Positions 46,256 through 58,298 of a stretch of 64,000 nt of DNA are shown in pieces (position 1 is the stretch's first letter; the number at the start of each line of letters is the position of its first letter). The notes under the pieces are model-generated. The model was given only the letters and a program-made list of their open reading frames with translations. It had not been told where the DNA came from and ran no database searches. This DNA comes from Watersipora subatra (Eukaryota > Bryozoa > Gymnolaemata > Cheilostomatida > Watersiporidae), in the NCBI RefSeq assembly GCF_963576615.1, contig NC_088711.1, forward strand, positions 10,162,869 to 10,226,868. Direction: 5' to 3'. A program made the position numbers and the translations under genes.

Positions 46256-47397
46256 TTGAAAAATACATGTGACAAACCTATCATTGATTTAATAGATACG
46301 GCATAAAATATATGTATTTATATATGATAGTCACTTGAACTTAAACAAACTCAAGCCCGGCATAGGCTTCTTTAAAATAAATTTTAAAAAATAGAACTTT
46401 GTTCTTCGAAGGTTAAAATTGTTTATTGAAAGCATGGAGCAAGTTAATCATGATCCATAAAGCTTTGCGATAGTTCAATTTGAAACATAACATAGTAAAG
46501 CATGATAAAAAATCATACATTTAGATTATTATTTTAGCCTACATTGTAAAATGTTATCTGAAAGTGGCGATGTGCAAATTTTATTTATCAAACTACACAG
46601 GTTTAGCAACGCTCTAATTATCAAAAAAGTTTGTAACGTGCAATCGGAAAATGAAAAAATTAAGCTAAAAGCTACCTGGCAGACTGCCAGAAATTTTTAT
46701 TTACAACCTTTTTGTCCACAAGGTAAATGTAAAGGTGAAGGTAAATTTCAGAGTGCTGTGAATAGATAACTTCTACAGGCCATTGAGAAATTATTTTTTG
46801 CAGTTTTGTGGTACTTTCTATACAGATAAGCGAATCTGCAAACGCATATGCAGGTGGTGTAGCTATTGAGCTATGTAGCTCAAAGCATGTTAACTTTACA
46901 AGGTAAGTAGCATATTTACTACATATCACATAAGCAATGTCAAGAGTTTTTTGTTAAGAGAATGGCCAGAATCCAACGCTCATGGGAGACTAACACAAAT
47001 TATGCTTAGTATACTAGAAAAAACGACAATCATGAATAATGTTATCGATCGGTTAATATTCTCAAAATTTCTGATCCCTGCCCGAAAGTACAATATGCAT
47101 TACAAATATGCCGCTTACTGTAATCGGTACATCGGTTATTGTTATCCACTTTTTTGCCAAACTAAGAAAAACAAAATATGGAAAAAATGATATTACGCTT
47201 TTAATTCTGAGTAAAACGAGAGTAACCGCTTTATTTTGTTGTGACGAAATGATAACCCAATTTTCAAAATTTGTTGGGGCAAAGTTTTAGGAGACTTGTT
47301 AATTCTGTGATCCATAATTAATCCTTTTGTAAAGGTACCATGTGAGCCGGTATAACGGCTTTACGTAGCGAAATACCAGTGCAATGCCGGGCATTTG

Positions 47398-47790
47398 ACT
47401 AGTCTGTATATATAAATGTTAGTGTCTGTCCATCCATAAAGTTTTACTCACGAAAAAACCACCTAACAATGGATTAAGTCTCGCAACCTTCAGTTATGGA
47501 GGCTCGAGCTTACACATAACACTACACCTTCAACTGAGCATAGTAATCAGTAACAGTGAACATGTTCATTACATCGGTTAACATGTCGGTTAACATGTCG
47601 TTAGCAGCACATGTAACGATTACCAGCTGGCCTCACTTGATGAATTTCCGGCATTGCACGGGTAATAAAAACAGCCTATAAACAGTTGCAGCTTGTGTAG
47701 TGTCAAGGCATAGTAGGAGGTAAGGTAATGTAACATTTATAAGCTGTTTTTAGTACCTGTGCAACGCAGGGTATTCATCTAGTATCTTTT
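47398..47790. repeat. tRNA-like dispersed repeat copies
   Basis: Contains GCAATGCCGGGCATTTGACT, a reversed tRNA-like part (GATTAAGTCTCGCAACC), and the inverted partner module (AGCTGTTTTTAGTACCTGTG) near 47740. Equivalent of 5020-5400 in copy A. Confidence 0.55.
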
Positions 47791-47804
47791 TAAAAACGAG
47801 ACTG

Positions 47805-48790
47805 TGCATGGGTGCAAAGTGTCAAAGAATCTGCGTAACTGCTTTGTTGTGTAAACATGTGAGGCACGAAGCAAAGGCTTTTAGTGGTAGGAAAAAGCCA
47901 CAACTCGCTTGCTTCAAAGGCATTATAAAATTACCTGTGGAATATTGCACAAATGCTAATGCGCGAATGATCAATGTCATATTTGAAGAATGGCTCATGA
48001 AGTGAGATAACCAGCTGATAAAAAATATTGTACCCCTCATTGACAACTGCACAGCGCATGCTGTTAGTGTTACCGTGAATCACATAAAGTTGATCTTTTT
48101 ACCAGCCAATACAACATCAATATTACAGCCTTTGGATCAAAGAATCATTCGGTCATTACAGAAGAGAAATGCATGCCAATGTTTTATAACAAATTGAAGA
48201 TATTATAAAAATGAATGCAAATAACTGGGCCAAAAAACTAATCTGCTCGAAGCCTTGCATTTGTTAGCCTTGTTGTGGAAGCGTGTTACGGAAGAAACAA
48301 CTCAAAACTGTTTCAAGAAAGGTGGTTTCTCGTGTACCACTACAACCACAACAATAGAGGGTTTGTTGCTAAAAAAACCAAGTGACCCACCCACTTTGAG
48401 GAGTGGATGGTTGTGGACAATAACCTCCAGGCAGCTGTAAAGTTAACGGACGCTGTTACACAGGCCGGAGAGAATAAGTAGTCACTTACGATAAAGTAGA
48501 GGAAGCAGTGCACATTCCAACAAATAAGGAAATGCTGAAGCCCTTCGTATGTTTGGAATGCAAAATTAATCTCCTTAACATGAGCTACATTATGAATCCT
48601 TTATAAATGATTTGCTGCGAGAAGACATGAAGCAGACAAAGCTGGACGATTTCCTAAATAAATACTATTTAGGAAATCGTATTTATTTAGGAAATCTACG
48701 ATTTCCTAAATAAATACTATTTAGGAAATCAAATAAATTGTACTATGTCTGTTGTATTACTGTTTATTAAACAACGTAGACACTCCTATA
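47805..48790 (+). pseudogene. Tigger/pogo-type transposase fragment, copy B
   Basis: The 47808-48005 frame reads KCQRICVTALLCKHVRHEAK, then QLACFKGIIKLPVEY and NVIFEEWLMK, the region before the second catalytic Asp of pogo/Tigger transposases. Broken pieces follow up to about 48600, then TIR-like GTAGACACTCCTATAACG near 48775. Same decayed element as 5440-6375. Confidence 0.75.
48650..48735. repeat. Stacked palindromes, copy B only
   Basis: GATTTCCTAAATAAATAC and its inverse alternate so that the stretch can fold in several ways, including TATTTATTTAGGAAATC-TAC-GATTTCCTAAATAAATA with a 3-base loop. Copy A has only a single GATTTCCTAAAAAAATAATG here (near 6297). Confidence 0.9.
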
Positions 48791-49315
48791 ACGTAAATTT
48801 CACATAATGTAAATAATTTATGTAAAGATTTTACATAAATTTTACACAAATAATTTACATTTTACATAACAATTTTACTTAAATAAAAAATTCCATATAA
48901 TGTCAAGTTATACAAGTTCTCAGATTCGATTTGAATAATGAGAATCTTGTAGTTAGCCTCAAAATATCGCTTTCTCTCTTGCCGCACTTGGGAGAGAAAA
49001 TGACAAAGGGTTATACAGCATACAAGTGCTATGAAAATCTAGTTCACCGTGATAGATCGTCAGTGGTGTTATGTCGAAAGAGTTTGTAGAAAAAGTAGCA
49101 GTGCAATTATTCTAAGATGCCTGAAGGCAATCAATTGCTGCAGGCGTTAAAGCGTCGGTCAACCAATCTTAATGTTAAGAGTCAGAGTATCATCGAAAGC
49201 TATATTTTATTCTAACCTTGAATCATGGAGACAGATAGATGATAAACACTGAGCTTATTATAATAAAGATACATATTTGTTTTACTTTATCGTATTACTT
49301 TATTTTTAAAGCGCT

Positions 49316-52300
49316 TCAGCTATCCTCACCTTCTGTTAAATATGCAATGACAGTTTTAATATGTCTTCTGTCTGAGTTTTAGCATGCAATCATGAGATTG
49401 GATCCAGTCTTGATCAACACTGTGCTAAGTGTGGGTGCAAACACTGTGTGATCCACACTCATTACAAATGTCCATCGAATTAAGCCATCCGCCAATCATG
49501 AGCTGAGTTGTTGAATACTCGTTTTCCATTGGAACATCGCAGCAGCTACCACGATTAGCCTGCAAATTGGTGTTCATATTAAGGAGATCCTTAATAATCT
49601 GAACCGCTCGCTCATCCTGTCTATTGCTTAATTTTGTCAGCATTTTTATCACATATATAAACCGTCACTTTAGACCACAGTCTATTCAGAGGTGGAGATG
49701 TGTTAAGATGATCGCGTGAAACTTTCTGATATCCTGTGCACAGCAGACATGACCTGACTAACTTGTGTATCTCTGAACACATCCCAGGCCACCATGCACT
49801 TTTATTCCACGGCAAATGAAAGTGTGTGGTGTACCTGATGTACCGTACAGATGTAGTCAAGCGCTTTACACCTGTTCGCTTTCGAAACAAACACTATCCC
49901 AGAAGTAAATATTATCGTTAACTGTCGTCAAAAAGGCTCTGTTTATGTAGTGTTTCTAAACGAGGGGAACAAATTGATGGTAGGTCAGCCAGCATTGAAT
50001 GTTATATTTCAACAGAGTAGCAAATTCTGTATCCATTAGAAGTGATGATTGCAGGTTAGCCAGTCTTCTTATGGAAAAGAGCCAAGAACCCTTGATTTCT
50101 GCAACCAGCAGCCAACCTCCATTTCAAATCGGCACATCGAGAAGAGGTGCCTGGGACAAAGCATGACAGTATCATAGAACCAGTTCCTCGTCTGAGATGT
50201 AGTGAATGATGTGAATGTGAAAATAGGCTAGAATCCTCAGCCTGAACCTCTGAACACTAATGCAATTTGGCCAAGTTTTTGTTACCTAGATGGGCTAACA
50301 AAGTTGCATGGTCCATCTCAATCTTGAACTGCTTTCCCGCAAGGTAATGAGAAAAGTTTTACATGATCAACAGAGCTGCAAGAGTTTTTTCTATCCGCGC
50401 ATATCTATGTTTTTTAGCTGACAACGAGAACGAGAACTCCCGTCTTTCCCTTCTGTAACAGAGTGGCTCCCAGTCCAAAGGAGACTATATTTATGCTGAC
50501 CATATTTTCAGCTTTTATGTTAAATGGTGAGAGCCTTACAACACTAGCTATAATTGTATAGACTTCAACTTTGGAAACTCTGTGTCCTTTTGAGGCAACT
50601 AGCATAAACAGCTCGACCCTGAAGCTAACTCTTCTGCACAAAAAGTTTCTCAAGTTATTGATCATGGCAAAGAACCTCGTCAATTCCTTCTGTTCTGTTG
50701 TTTTGTATTCACATATCCCCATAGTTTTTTTTGGATTGATATGGATCTCACTTTGTTTCAGAAGATCAACTGATGTCCTGTTGAATTTTCAAGGCTTTAA
50801 GGTAATGCCTGCATTTGCCAGTCTGAACAGCACTGCCTGCAGTCTCATATTGTATTCTTCTTGAGAAAACACACAAAACCAGGATATCATCCATTTGACA
50901 TATCACCCCATCCATACCTTCAAATAGCTGCATCTTCTGCTAAAACACTTCTGGGTTAATTTGTGGCAAAAAATTTACCACACAAGGTTATGAGTACTCA
51001 GCTTCCGAGATATTTCTTTCAAAGGCATTTGCTAATAGCCACAATTAGCATCAAGCTTAGCCCATATCTTAGAGTAATTAAGTTCGACAAGAGCTCCTTC
51101 GGGAGAGGGAGACGGGTGATACACTTGTCATATCACCTGGTTTAGTGAAGTCAATATAAAATTGAATCTTCCCATTCGGCCTTAGAACAACGAGACAGGT
51201 TGAGTACCAATGTGTAGGTTCACCTACCTTCTGTATAACTCATAACTTGTCATACACAGCAACTCCTCTTTTAATGGTTGCTTCCTGGTGTTTTCTGGGT
51301 ACTGTCAGGGAAAATGGCTTGCGGTTGTCCTTCAAAGCAATTTCTACCGCCATTTTCATAGACCACAAACATGAAAACAACTCCTTGTACATGTACATGG
51401 CTACCCATCGGTCAACACTTACATTACACATTAATTCTATCATGTGTAGTGGCAGCCAGCCGAGCACTAACACTGAGCATTCCAGGGCCACCTCGGTTGT
51501 TTTGGACAAAAGAATCAGCTCAGCTACCTCTGTGGCTATACTCGACTCGGCTAAAACGACTACATTATGGTCTAGATACAAGAGCCGAGTCATGTACGCA
51601 GGTTACATTATAAAAAAATGGTGGGAAGCGATAAGCGATAGGCAGGAGGTGGAGCCTATCATGAAAAAAAGCATATAAAAGGAGCCTGCCTAAATCGTTA
51701 CAGCAGAGCTGTACTGCGTACACGCTTTAGCATGCATGCTCATTTGTTGTACAGTGACATACATACATGTATATTTATATATATTGCTTAAATATATATT
51801 ATGGTGGCTCATACTCGGTGTGTTTATTGTTGGACTGTCTTGTGGAGAGTAAAGGAACGGGCAGTTTCCTTCACACATGTTCAGCTTAGATATTGCAGGC
51901 TTACTTACATGTAGTAGTGGGGTCATGAGCATTTTACAAAGTACACTGTTTCTCCCACCATCATTTTCTTTATCAACAAGTTACCACAGCTTTGCCTACA
52001 ACCTTCAGCCTTTGATTATACAACCAGCTGACTGAACTTTATTTGTAGATAGTAAACTGATCTGGAGTGTTTTAATCATGCGCAATGGGATAACTAAAAC
52101 AACTGCACCAGTATTCACTTTAAACCAGATGGGCAACTTATTTATTGATACGTAATAGTACAAACTTCCTCTGTTTTGATTATAGGGTCGACGTCTAGTC
52201 ACGCACTATTCTCATAGAACAAGCTACCCATCTCATCAGCTGCGGACTCTACCTCATCAATTTGGCCAAACAGCTTGCATATTGGAGATCTTTCCCAATG

Positions 52301-52758
52301 TCTTCTAGTTTTGCGCTTATGGCACATTGAACCTACAGCTGGACATTTCTTGTTCTTACATAAAATCTTCATACAAAACTTGCAGGGTTCGCCTTAAAGA
52401 AGAGCTAGAGCTGTTGTGGTCTGTAAGCCTTCTGAACTTTTCTGACCACCGCATCTAAATTGTTTTCCACGGTGCCTTAAAGCCTGGCAGACTGTACATG
52501 ATTGCTAATCCATAGCTAAACTTTTTGAATAATATGTTCGTGAAATTCCAAATCATCAGTATCAATCAAATATTCGCACATTTATTATCAATGACACCCA
52601 TCACCATAAGATCCTGGGTAAGGTCAGCTTGAACTTCCCCATACTCGAACAGGTATGTTTTACCACAATCAATTAATGGATAGACGGCCTTTTCTGACTT
52701 AATGAAGTAAAATTCCCGCTGTTATACTGTAAATAACATTCTTAACAGATTCAAAATA
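49316..52758 (-). mobile_element. Decayed Gypsy-type retrotransposon, copy B
   Basis: Same order as 10008-13535: protease-like piece (52202-52005, IWFKVNTGAVV), reverse-transcriptase start (51360-51240, RKPFSLTVPRKHQEATIKRG), RNase H start (50520-50440, INIVSFGLGATLLQKGKTG) and integrase zinc region (49890-49621, CLLCTGYQ and LWSKVTVYI). The TG...CA insertion between protease and RT is also present (about 51439-51876). No part is intact. Confidence 0.75.
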
Positions 52759-53141
52759 GTGTAGTGAATTTTTGTGCTTGCCTCTCGCTAATATAGCGAC
52801 TTACGGCACTTGCAATCACTACTAAGTGGGTTCTGGTTACAAGTTGTCTTATGCTGAATGAGTATTAGCTCTCATCAATGATATACAGCCCCCCCCCCCC
52901 TCCCCCAAGGATAGCCGACGGCTATCATATGGGCGGGGTTTAATGATGGAGCTCCGTTAGGATTGTGCTAGCCTGGGTTTCGGAGCAAACACAACTCTCG
53001 CGGGGCGGTCGCGTTGCCTTGTTATGTTTTAGAAAACACGACTCGCTGTTATCGTTTCATCAGCTCATTCAGTCAGTAGGCCCCCGCGGTTCACAGTAGC
53101 AAACACTGAATTTCTACAATGTAGGGGTGATACCTATTATA
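52759..53141. other. Stretch between duplication end and Gypsy LTR
   Basis: No gene. It has a C-rich run (13 C, then T, then 5 C) near 52889-52908 and GC-richer sequence after it. No sign of coding. Confidence 0.6.
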
Positions 53142-53324
53142 TGCGTATAGAATGTTAACAGTCACTAATAAGCCTGGATGGCTTAGATTAAAAGTAATCA
53201 AGAAAGTTATTAAGCAACGCAACTTTTATTATTTTATCTTAAGCGTGTAACTCACTGCACATGCGTAACAGGACACATAATCTCAAAGTAATTAAAAGCA
53301 GTTAATCTCAAAGCAAACACAACA
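53142..53324 (-). repeat. 3' LTR of Gypsy element
   Basis: 183 bp, begins TGCGTATAGAATGTTAACAG on the + strand and ends GCAAACACAACA. Differs from the partner at 58116-58298 at about five positions by eye, for example TTATCTTAAGCG against TTATCTCCAGCG. A stretch TATTATA precedes both copies, so the LTR may be seven bases longer. Confidence 0.9.
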
Positions 53325-53490
53325 TCCCTCCGGGACTATTATAAAAAGTTCGTAATAAAAACGTAAACTACTAAATGTATCGAACAATACAAAATTCCAA
53401 ACCACGAGTAATCCTCGGTAAATGAGTATAATATATTTGAACTGTTAAGACCTAAACTACAGGCCAAGCACCGGAACTCAAAGCGACTCA

Positions 53491-54111
53491 TTAAGACATT
53501 ACAAACTCTTTGAACTTCGATGGGAGTTTCTGCTCTCGCGAGCTTACTCGAGGGGTAGTAGTTTCAGGGACTAACTCGACGGGAGTTTGGGGAGTATTCG
53601 AATCAATCTTCTTAGCTACAGACACATGCCGCCTGATGGCACGGCCATTAGGACTGGAACAAACCATGTCAGACCCTTGGACATCGATTACTTGATACGG
53701 TTCTGGGCTATAATTAGTATCAAGTTTACCTTTGACCTCACGTCTCATCACTACGGTATCACCTTGGCCAATTGACTGTTCTTTAGAATTTCTATCTGCA
53801 TATTCTTTCATCTTTACTTTGTCCTGCGCATCCCGATCTCTGGCTTCATCGACAGTGCTGGGTGGATCACCAGTTAACATGGGTAGTGTTGTGCGCATTT
53901 CACGACCAAACATCAACGCAAACGGAGTTACACCCGCAGCGGTGGGTGGTGTGGCTTTATATGCCATTGAAAACTCTACTAGGGCTTTCCTCAAGTCTTT
54001 TCCTTCAGCCTTAGCAATTTTGAGAACTTTCAGAATAGTTCGATTTGCTCGCTCGACCTTGCCATTCGCTTGGGGCCAAAGGGGGTTGTAGAAATCCATT
54101 GAATACCACAC
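53491..54111 (-). pseudogene. Gypsy integrase C-terminal part
   Basis: Contains LWPQANGKVERANRTILKVL with the catalytic Glu of the DDE site (KVERAN), and a C-terminal basic domain with KYADRN-like and DTVVMRREVKG stretches. It continues the integrase in 54030-54996 but in a different frame, owing to an indel around a run of C near 54085-54092. Ends at TAA before the 3' LTR. Confidence 0.85.
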
Positions 54112-54996
54112 TGACTGAGATATGACTGGAATTCGTGGGACACAAACTGGGGACCGTTATCAGACCTCAACAATTCAGGGTACCCGTATAAAGCGAAGAT
54201 GCTTTCCAGAAACGAAACAATGGTGTCAGCTTTAGTACTCTTCAGAAACGATGTTTCAAACAACCGGCTAAAATAGTCAATCAACACAACGACAGAACGA
54301 CCATCTGGAAGCAGGCCAAGAATATCTATGCTGCAAAACTTCCAGGGACCATCGGGCATTTTAGTGGGAGTGATTGGGACAGGGGGACCATTGGTGCTCA
54401 CAAGTTGGCAGGGCATACACTGACGACACAAAATCTCCGCATCTTTATCGATTCCGGGCCACCAGACTTTAGGCCGAAGCTTCTGCTTAGTCTTAACTAT
54501 CCCCTGGTGTCCCTCATGGGCTAAGCTGAGAACCTGCTGTCGAAGACTACTTGGGACAAAAATCCGATCACCTCTAAATACAACACCCTCACAACTACTC
54601 AATTCTGTTCTTACGGACTTGAAAATAGCCGAACACAACCTCCAATCACCTGATTTGGTAGCTAAATCTATCGCTTTCGTTTCATCACAGGACTTGGCAG
54701 CTTCCTGTATGTCCGTCCAATTCATGGCGCATGGGACAGCCATCTGAGCAACGGAACAGATAAACGAATCATCACTCAGAGGCCCTGAAGCATTACTTTT
54801 CGATACACTGAGACGAGAAAGGGGATCAGCAATATTGTGACAACCCGGCTTATATTCCAAAGTAAAATCAAAACTCTGAAGTCGCAAACTTATCCGCTCT
54901 AACCTCGGAGTAGGTTTCGACGTAGGCTTTCCAAAAATGCTTACTAACGGCTTATGATCCGTTATTAGCCTGAACTTGGTGCCTAACAGGTACATC
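54030..54996 (-). pseudogene. Gypsy RNase H end and integrase N-terminal part
   Basis: Begins within RNase H (LLGTKFRLITDHKPL, 54985 onward) and continues into the integrase zinc region (HEGHQGIVKTKQKL, CRQCMPCQL) and core (CSIDILGLLPDGRSVVVLID, SDNGPQFVSHEF). The first part of RNase H is on the other side of the nested element. Confidence 0.85.
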
Positions 54997-55000
54997 TTAA

Positions 55001-55697
55001 CCCTTTGACCGGGTATAAGCCCCCCCAAAAACAACCGAGACTCGTGTAATTTATTTTCGAAAATTCAAAAAAATCGATATTTTATGAACATGCATAGCTC
55101 AAATCTTAAATTTAGTTCAATGAACAAATTTTTTTGTACATATACATTCATTCACATATCTACTACTAAAAAAAAATTACAACCATGTGCAATTGTCCCT
55201 GTATGAAATGCTTGGAAGCATCTTTTTCGGTAGAGTCAAACGCTATAACGTAGCCGTGCGAGCCACCATAACGATCGTTTTCTCTTAATATTCCAAGTAT
55301 ATTAAAAGTCCAAAAAAGTTTACATCACTTCTATCATTTGAATTAATTTTATTCTGATCAGACAAAAAATCACTAACGATCGCAGGATAAAATAATCTTT
55401 TATTTTACCGTTTTGAAAGTCGAGCCGATGTCGGCTGGTTTTTCCAACTTTTAATCTTTTCCAAGGAATCGCGATTTGTTTAGCTTTTAGCACAAAGCAA
55501 CGCCTCTCAGATAATCGTTTCATATTGTAAATCATCGACTGATATCTTGTTGATGATCTTTAAAACTTACTAGTGTTCATATCCTTTGTTTAACGTTACT
55601 AGACGACAGCTTTATAAACGTCTACCGAAATAGACATAAATGTCGTTTCCCCACGCAACCGGTAAACGACATTCTGGTCGTTTCCCCTGTCAAAGGG
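55001..55697. mobile_element. piggyBac-type nonautonomous element nested in Gypsy
   Basis: Ends CCCTTTGACCGGG (left) and CCCTGTCAAAGGG (right), flanked by TTAA at 54997-55000 and 55698-55701. It sits in the RNase H coding region, between CEHF and KMYLLG. It has no transposase, only short frames. Near the right end it carries CGACATTCTGGTCG- and GACATAAATGTCG-type sequences like the element at 7522-9117, so both probably belong to one family. Confidence 0.9.
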
Positions 55698-55701
55698 TTA
55701 A

Positions 55702-56571
55702 AATGCTCACAGGCAAACATCAAACCAAGAGCTTCCCTTTCTATTTGGGAGTATCGGGATTCAACATCCGATAGACGTCTATGACCATACGCGACAACTC
55801 GAGCATCACCACCTTGACTTTGACTCTGATACAGAACACAACCCAAACCTACAGGACTAGCATCCGCAACCACAGTAGTAAGGGCATACTTATCATAGTA
55901 CGCTAGTGTATCAGCATTTCCCATTAGGCTTTTGACCTTATCAAACGACTCTTGGTGCACCTTAGACCACTTAAACGAGACAGATCGTTTGGTCAGACCC
56001 CACAATGGAGCTGAAATCGTGGCCAAGTCACGAACATATCTCCCAACAAATTGAACTAATCCTAGAAATCCTTTCAGCTCAGCCACTGTCTCAGGCTCTC
56101 TAGCTGACACGATTGACTCAACTTTCGCAGGATCAGGAGACACACCAGAGTGAGAAAGAACATGACCAAGAAACTTGATTGATGACAAACCGAAACTGCA
56201 TTTGGCATCATTCAGAGTGAGACCGCACTCAGACAGGCACGTCATGACTCGCAGCAACCGTTCTCTATGTTCATCAGCGTCTTTACCATACACAACAATA
56301 TCATCTGCCATGTTCAGAACACCATGTAAACCATTGAGAATCTTTTGTATCGTATACTGAAACACCTCGGGGGCGGCTGATACCCCCATACCCAGTCTTT
56401 TCATACGGAACAACCCAACATGGCTAACAAATGTAATAATATCTTGAGAACCAAGCTCAAGTTTGCACTGGAAAAACCCTTGTTCTAGATCCAACTTCGA
56501 AAACACTTTAGCCCCATTCAACTCTACCAACATCTCCTGTATTGTTGGGACAGGGTATCTTTCCCGAATAA
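55702..56571 (-). pseudogene. Gypsy reverse transcriptase and RNase H first part
   Basis: Reads NTAIIRERYPVPT near 56570, then FSKLDLEQGFFQCKL, FRMKRLGMGVSAAPEVFQYT, MADDIVVYG (catalytic YxDD-type box present here as ADD) and an RNase H start (VVADASPVGLGCVLYQ). The nested element interrupts it after CEHF. The block before NTAIIRERYP is missing. Confidence 0.85.
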
Positions 56572-56579
56572 TCGCCGTA

Positions 56580-58085
56580 TTAGCCCTCCGCCTTAGGAAC
56601 TACAACTAAGGGGCTAACCCATGTGGAGGCAACACCTTGCACTGACTCGATGATGTCTTCCTCTAACAACTTTGTCAACACATCCTCCACCTTACTACGA
56701 TAGCTGAACGGCAAACGCCTGACAGGTTGGGCCACAGGATCACAATGTGGGTCAATGTGCAACTTAACTTGCATGTCTCTAAGCTTACCAACACCATTGA
56801 AACACTCGGGATACTTGGCCTTTACAAAAGTCTCTAAGTTACCACTACCATGTTCAGTCAAACTACAGACGTTATGATTCACATTGATAACACTGAGCTT
56901 ACTAGCAGCATGAGCACTAATTAGATTACAGGCATTACCGTTGAATACAAAAAATGTAGCATCAGTAGAAACAGACTTTACAGTAATCCTAGCACTAAAT
57001 TGACCTAACAGATCTAAAGGTGTCGATTGACCTAACAGATCTAAAGGTGTCGATTGACCAAACGCGAACAGCCGTTTACTAGGGGGCTGTAGGTCTACAT
57101 CGCCACTCATAGTATTGTAAGTGTGTTTATCTATAATGTTATCTACTGCTCCAGAGTCTACAAGAAACATTATTTTCCTACCGTTGAGTAGAGCACTACA
57201 CTTAGGAGCTTTAAACTCGTGCTCATTGCTTACTGCGAACTCATGGTTAATACTGTCCAGAGATGAAGTCGACTGAGGCGTGTTATCAGAAACCGCAGGC
57301 TCTTCACTGATAGCATTTGCACTAGACTTCTTCGATTTACAGCAGTATCTAGCACCAGAATAATGTCCCTCTTTAATACAGTCACGGCAGGTTTTCTTGA
57401 GAGCAGGGCAGTTTTCATCATTAGCTTTATGCCCTTCCTTAGAGCACCGGAAACAGACTACTTTGGTACTACTAACAGCCGTACCCTTCGATTTACGATT
57501 GAAGCTTCTCTTCGGTTGTGATTGGGTAACTCGAGCAACCACATCAGTTGTGGTGGTACCAGGCCTAAGCAAAGCATTCTCTTTGTTTTCAAGCAGTTGT
57601 ACTGTCCCGGCAACTCTCATAGCACCAGCTAAGGTTGTAACAGTAGCATCCTCAACAAGCTTGCGTGTGAGAACCTTATGATTTACTCCTGATATAAACT
57701 GTTCTAGCAAATTTTCTTCCAATCTACCTGCAAAGTTGCAATATTTAGCTCCTTTCCTGACACGAATTTGAAAGTCATTGATGGTTTCATTGTCAGCTCT
57801 AGAGATACTACGAAATTGAGTTCTTTCAAGGCGCTCATTTCTTGGAGTACCAAAGTGAGTGATTAATTGCTGCCGTACATCATCATATGTAACTTCTCGA
57901 GGTACTGTAGGTGAAACTAGATCCTTTAGAGTCTGATACTGGGTAGCACTGAGTCCCATTAAAAGTATAGGCACTTTATTTGCATCATCAGTAGCTGCTA
58001 CAGTAAAATAACAATCCAGTCTCTCTAAATTGGACTCTATCTCTGTTCCCTCCTCAAAACTAGGAATCGACAACCCAGCTGCCAT
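56580..58085 (-). pseudogene. Gypsy gag, protease and RT start
   Basis: Likely start ATG 58085 (MAAGLSIPSFEEGTEIESNL). Gag ends with a zinc knuckle CFRCSKEGHKANDENC and a second Cys-rich stretch. The protease has FLVDSGAVDNIID, near 57165. The linker continues to PLVVVPKAEG and stops at 56580, where about 30 bases that encode the next RT motif appear deleted, causing the stop. A perfect 27-bp tandem duplication lies at about 57004-57057, giving GQSTPLDLL twice. Confidence 0.88.
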
Positions 58086-58115
58086 TATCCTTGTATCCTC
58101 GTCGCCAATATTATA

Positions 58116-58298
58116 TGTGTATAGAATGTTAACAGTCACTAATAAGCCTGGATGGCTTAGATTAAAAATAATCAAGAAAGTTATTAAGCAACGCAACTTT
58201 TATTATTTTATCTCCAGCGTGTAACTCACTGCGCATGCGTAACAGGACACATAATCTCAAAGTAATTAAAAGCAGTTAATCTCAAAGCAAACACAACA
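58116..58298 (-). repeat. 5' LTR of Gypsy element
   Basis: 183 bp, partner of 53142-53324. Retrotransposon transcription would run leftward from here. Just inside it (58108-58090) is the primer-binding-like site. Confidence 0.9.

Larger units (their letters stand above)
45110..47400. other. Upstream region of copy B gene
   Basis: No exon is recognised 5' of the ankyrin-TPR gene apart from exon 1. The region holds a MITE, the CTCTATTTGAAC array and AT-rich sequence shared with copy A. Confidence 0.55.
42640..52758. repeat. Segmental duplication, copy B (right copy)
   Basis: Matches 1-13535 in direct orientation, without the 3.1-kb block of copy A and with a 168-bp MITE (45418-45585) and an expanded palindrome (48650-48735) of its own. 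The right end of the match is sharp at CAAAATAGT (near 52758). Confidence 0.9.
53142..58298 (-). mobile_element. Gypsy-type LTR retrotransposon with nested insertion
   Basis: Two LTRs of 183 bp (53142-53324 and 58116-58298), bounded by TG and CA on the + strand, differ at only a few bases, so insertion was fairly recent. The element reads on the minus strand. A primer-binding-like TGGCGACGAGGATACAAGG lies at 58108-58090, just inside the 5' LTR. Gag-pol is broken by a small deletion in RT, a nested piggyBac-type element and an integrase frameshift. No clear target-site duplication was found. Confidence 0.92.

Noticed and set aside
1..52758. Viewing the two copies as alternate haplotypes of one locus
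   Set aside because: They lie in direct order on one contig with a complete unique gene between them, and differ by insertions at defined sites. A misassembly cannot be fully excluded without reads.
53732..54091. 119-codon plus-strand ORF
   Set aside because: Antisense to Gypsy integrase on the minus strand.
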